A stretch of 6,911 nucleotides of DNA, taken from the NCBI GenBank assembly GCA_964456255.1, contig CAYWDZ010000167.1:1-6911 (forward strand), given 5' to 3'. The translations under genes and the position numbers were made by a program. The notes beneath the pieces are model-generated. The model was not told the DNA's origin. It was given only the letters and a program-made list of their open reading frames with translations, and searched no databases. Positions 5,940-6,911 of this stretch are shown here, one piece after another. The DNA is from ZC4RG30 sp964456255. GTDB taxonomy: Bacteria; Pseudomonadota; Gammaproteobacteria; Steroidobacterales; Steroidobacteraceae. The first letter of the stretch is position 1, and every line of letters begins with the position of its first letter.

Positions 5940-6911
5940 GCAGCGCGCCGGACCTGACCATCATCGGCGCCGGCCCCGCCGGCACGTTGCTGGCATTGCT
6001 CGCAGCACGTCGCGGCGCGCAGGTTGCGCTGTACGAGCGCTCCGGTGACCTGCGCAGCACCCAACCTGCGGCAGGCCGCTCCATCAACCTGGCACTGGCC
6101 GCACGCGGGTTGCGCGCGCTCGAGGCGGCAGGATTGCGTGCCGGACTGGACGCATTGCTCGTGCCCATGCCGGGGCGCCAGCTGCACCTGGCCGATGGCA
6201 GCGAGGCATTCAATCCCTACGGGCTGCCCGGCGAAACCAACTATTCCATCTCCCGTGTGGACCTGGCCCGCAAGCTCGTCGAAGCAGCCGGCAGGCAGCC
6301 GCGCATCGCCCTGCATTTCAGGCAGCGCTGCCTCGGACTCTCGCCCGCGCGCACGGTGCTGATGCAGGACGAGGCCGATGGCCGCCAGTACGAAATCGCC
6401 GGAACGCGCGTGGTCGCAGCCGACGGCGCGGGATCGGCACTGCGCAAGGCGCTCGCGCGGTCGGGTCTCGTGCAGGCCAGCAATGAACTGCTGGACCACG
6501 ACTACAAGGAACTGACCATTCCTCCCGTGAACGGCGGCAGCACGCTTGCCGTGCGCGAGGCACTGCATATCTGGCCGCGCCGCGGCTTCATGCTGATTGC
6601 ACTGCCCAATGCCGATCACAGCTTCACCGCGACACTGTTCCTGCCGCGCACCGGCCCGGTGAGCTTTGCCGCATTGGAGCCCGCCGGCGCTGCGCGCGCG
6701 TTCTTCGCACGCGAGTTCCCGGATGCGCTGGCACTGATGCCGGATTTCGAGCGCGAGTTCGCCACCCATCGCCAGGGCATTCTCGGCACCGTGCGCTGCA
6801 GCCCGTGGAATCTCGACGAACGCATCGTGCTGATCGGCGATGCGGCGCATGCCATCGTGCCCTTCCACGGCCAGGGCATGAACTGCGCGTTCGAGGACTG
6901 CCTCGCGCTGG
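5936..6911 (+). CDS. kmo: kynurenine 3-monooxygenase, 3'-truncated by the window
   Basis: The first 325 residues of an enzyme that normally has about 450. It is an FAD-dependent, NADPH-using hydroxylase converting kynurenine to 3-hydroxykynurenine. Landmarks: the FAD-binding GAGPAG (11-16) and E34 ending the second strand, GRSINLAL (47-54), NYSISR (102-107), DYKEL, HIWPRRGFMLIALPN, and the second FAD motif GDAAHAIVPFHGQGMN starting at G301 and D302, then FEDC. R81 and Y95 fit the spacing of the substrate-binding Arg and Tyr (R84, Y98) of the Pseudomonas fluorescens enzyme. The start is GTG at 5936, overlapping the kynureninase stop as GTGA; it places the FAD motif at the usual distance from the N-terminus. 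No strong ribosome site is visible, so coupling to kynureninase is probable. No stop or frameshift occurs before the window edge. The C-terminal membrane-association region, if present, is outside the window. Confidence 0.95.
   Translation, partial: MSSAPDLTIIGAGPAGTLLALLAARRGAQVALYERSGDLRSTQPAAGRSINLALAARGLRALEAAGLRAGLDALLVPMPGRQLHLADGSEAFNPYGLPGETNYSISRVDLARKLVEAAGRQPRIALHFRQRCLGLSPARTVLMQDEADGRQYEIAGTRVVAADGAGSALRKALARSGLVQASNELLDHDYKELTIPPVNGGSTLAVREALHIWPRRGFMLIALPNADHSFTATLFLPRTGPVSFAALEPAGAARAFFAREFPDALALMPDFEREFATHRQGILGTVRCSPWNLDERIVLIGDAAHAIVPFHGQGMNCAFEDCLAL

Noticed and set aside
1..6911. Search for mobile elements, tRNA, CRISPR, toxin-antitoxin or defence genes
   Set aside because: No transposase, integrase, terminal repeats, spaced direct repeats, cloverleaf-like segments or small two-gene toxin modules were seen. 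The window is nearly all metabolic and envelope coding sequence.

Overview
This is a dense, high-GC stretch of bacterial chromosome with no mobile element, RNA gene or CRISPR array that I can see. The protein types suggest a Gram-negative proteobacterium, with gammaproteobacteria near Xanthomonadales as the best guess. The signs are a TonB-dependent outer-membrane receptor, a Lol-type lipoprotein, and a tryptophan-to-quinolinate gene set known from Xanthomonas-like bacteria and Bacteroidetes. The taxonomic placement is inference, because no rRNA or other marker is present.

Layout. (1) Bases 1-693, + strand: the 3' part of a YebC/TACO1-family gene whose start lies upstream of the window. (2) Bases 694-762: a 69-bp gap with a weak hairpin and the ribosome-binding site of the next gene. 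(3) Bases 763-2856, +: a complete TonB-dependent receptor closely resembling E. coli YncD/PqqU, the pyrroloquinoline-quinone (PQQ) receptor. (4) Bases 2857-3327, -: a small lipoprotein of unknown function. Its stop codon directly abuts the receptor's stop, and a strong 12-bp stem-loop sits at this junction. (5) Bases 3357-6911, +, running off the right edge: a tightly packed operon of 3-hydroxyanthranilate 3,4-dioxygenase, a cyclase-family hydrolase (probable kynurenine formamidase), kynureninase and kynurenine 3-monooxygenase (truncated by the window).

How the genes work together. The four operon enzymes cover consecutive steps: N-formylkynurenine to kynurenine (cyclase-family hydrolase), kynurenine to 3-hydroxykynurenine (KMO), 3-hydroxykynurenine to 3-hydroxyanthranilate (kynureninase), and 3-hydroxyanthranilate to the semialdehyde that cyclises to quinolinate (HAAO). 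This is the de novo NAD route from tryptophan. Tryptophan 2,3-dioxygenase, which would supply the first step, and nadC, which would consume quinolinate, are not in the window. The operon junctions are a 1-bp gap, an ATGA overlap and a GTGA overlap, so translational coupling is likely. Two of the three junctions also carry clear inverted repeats around the downstream start.

I found no wholly new system. The points most worth a second look are the variant metal-binding motif in the cyclase-family hydrolase, the RNA structures at gene junctions, the uncharacterised lipoprotein, and the PQQ-type receptor next to a quinolinate/NAD operon.
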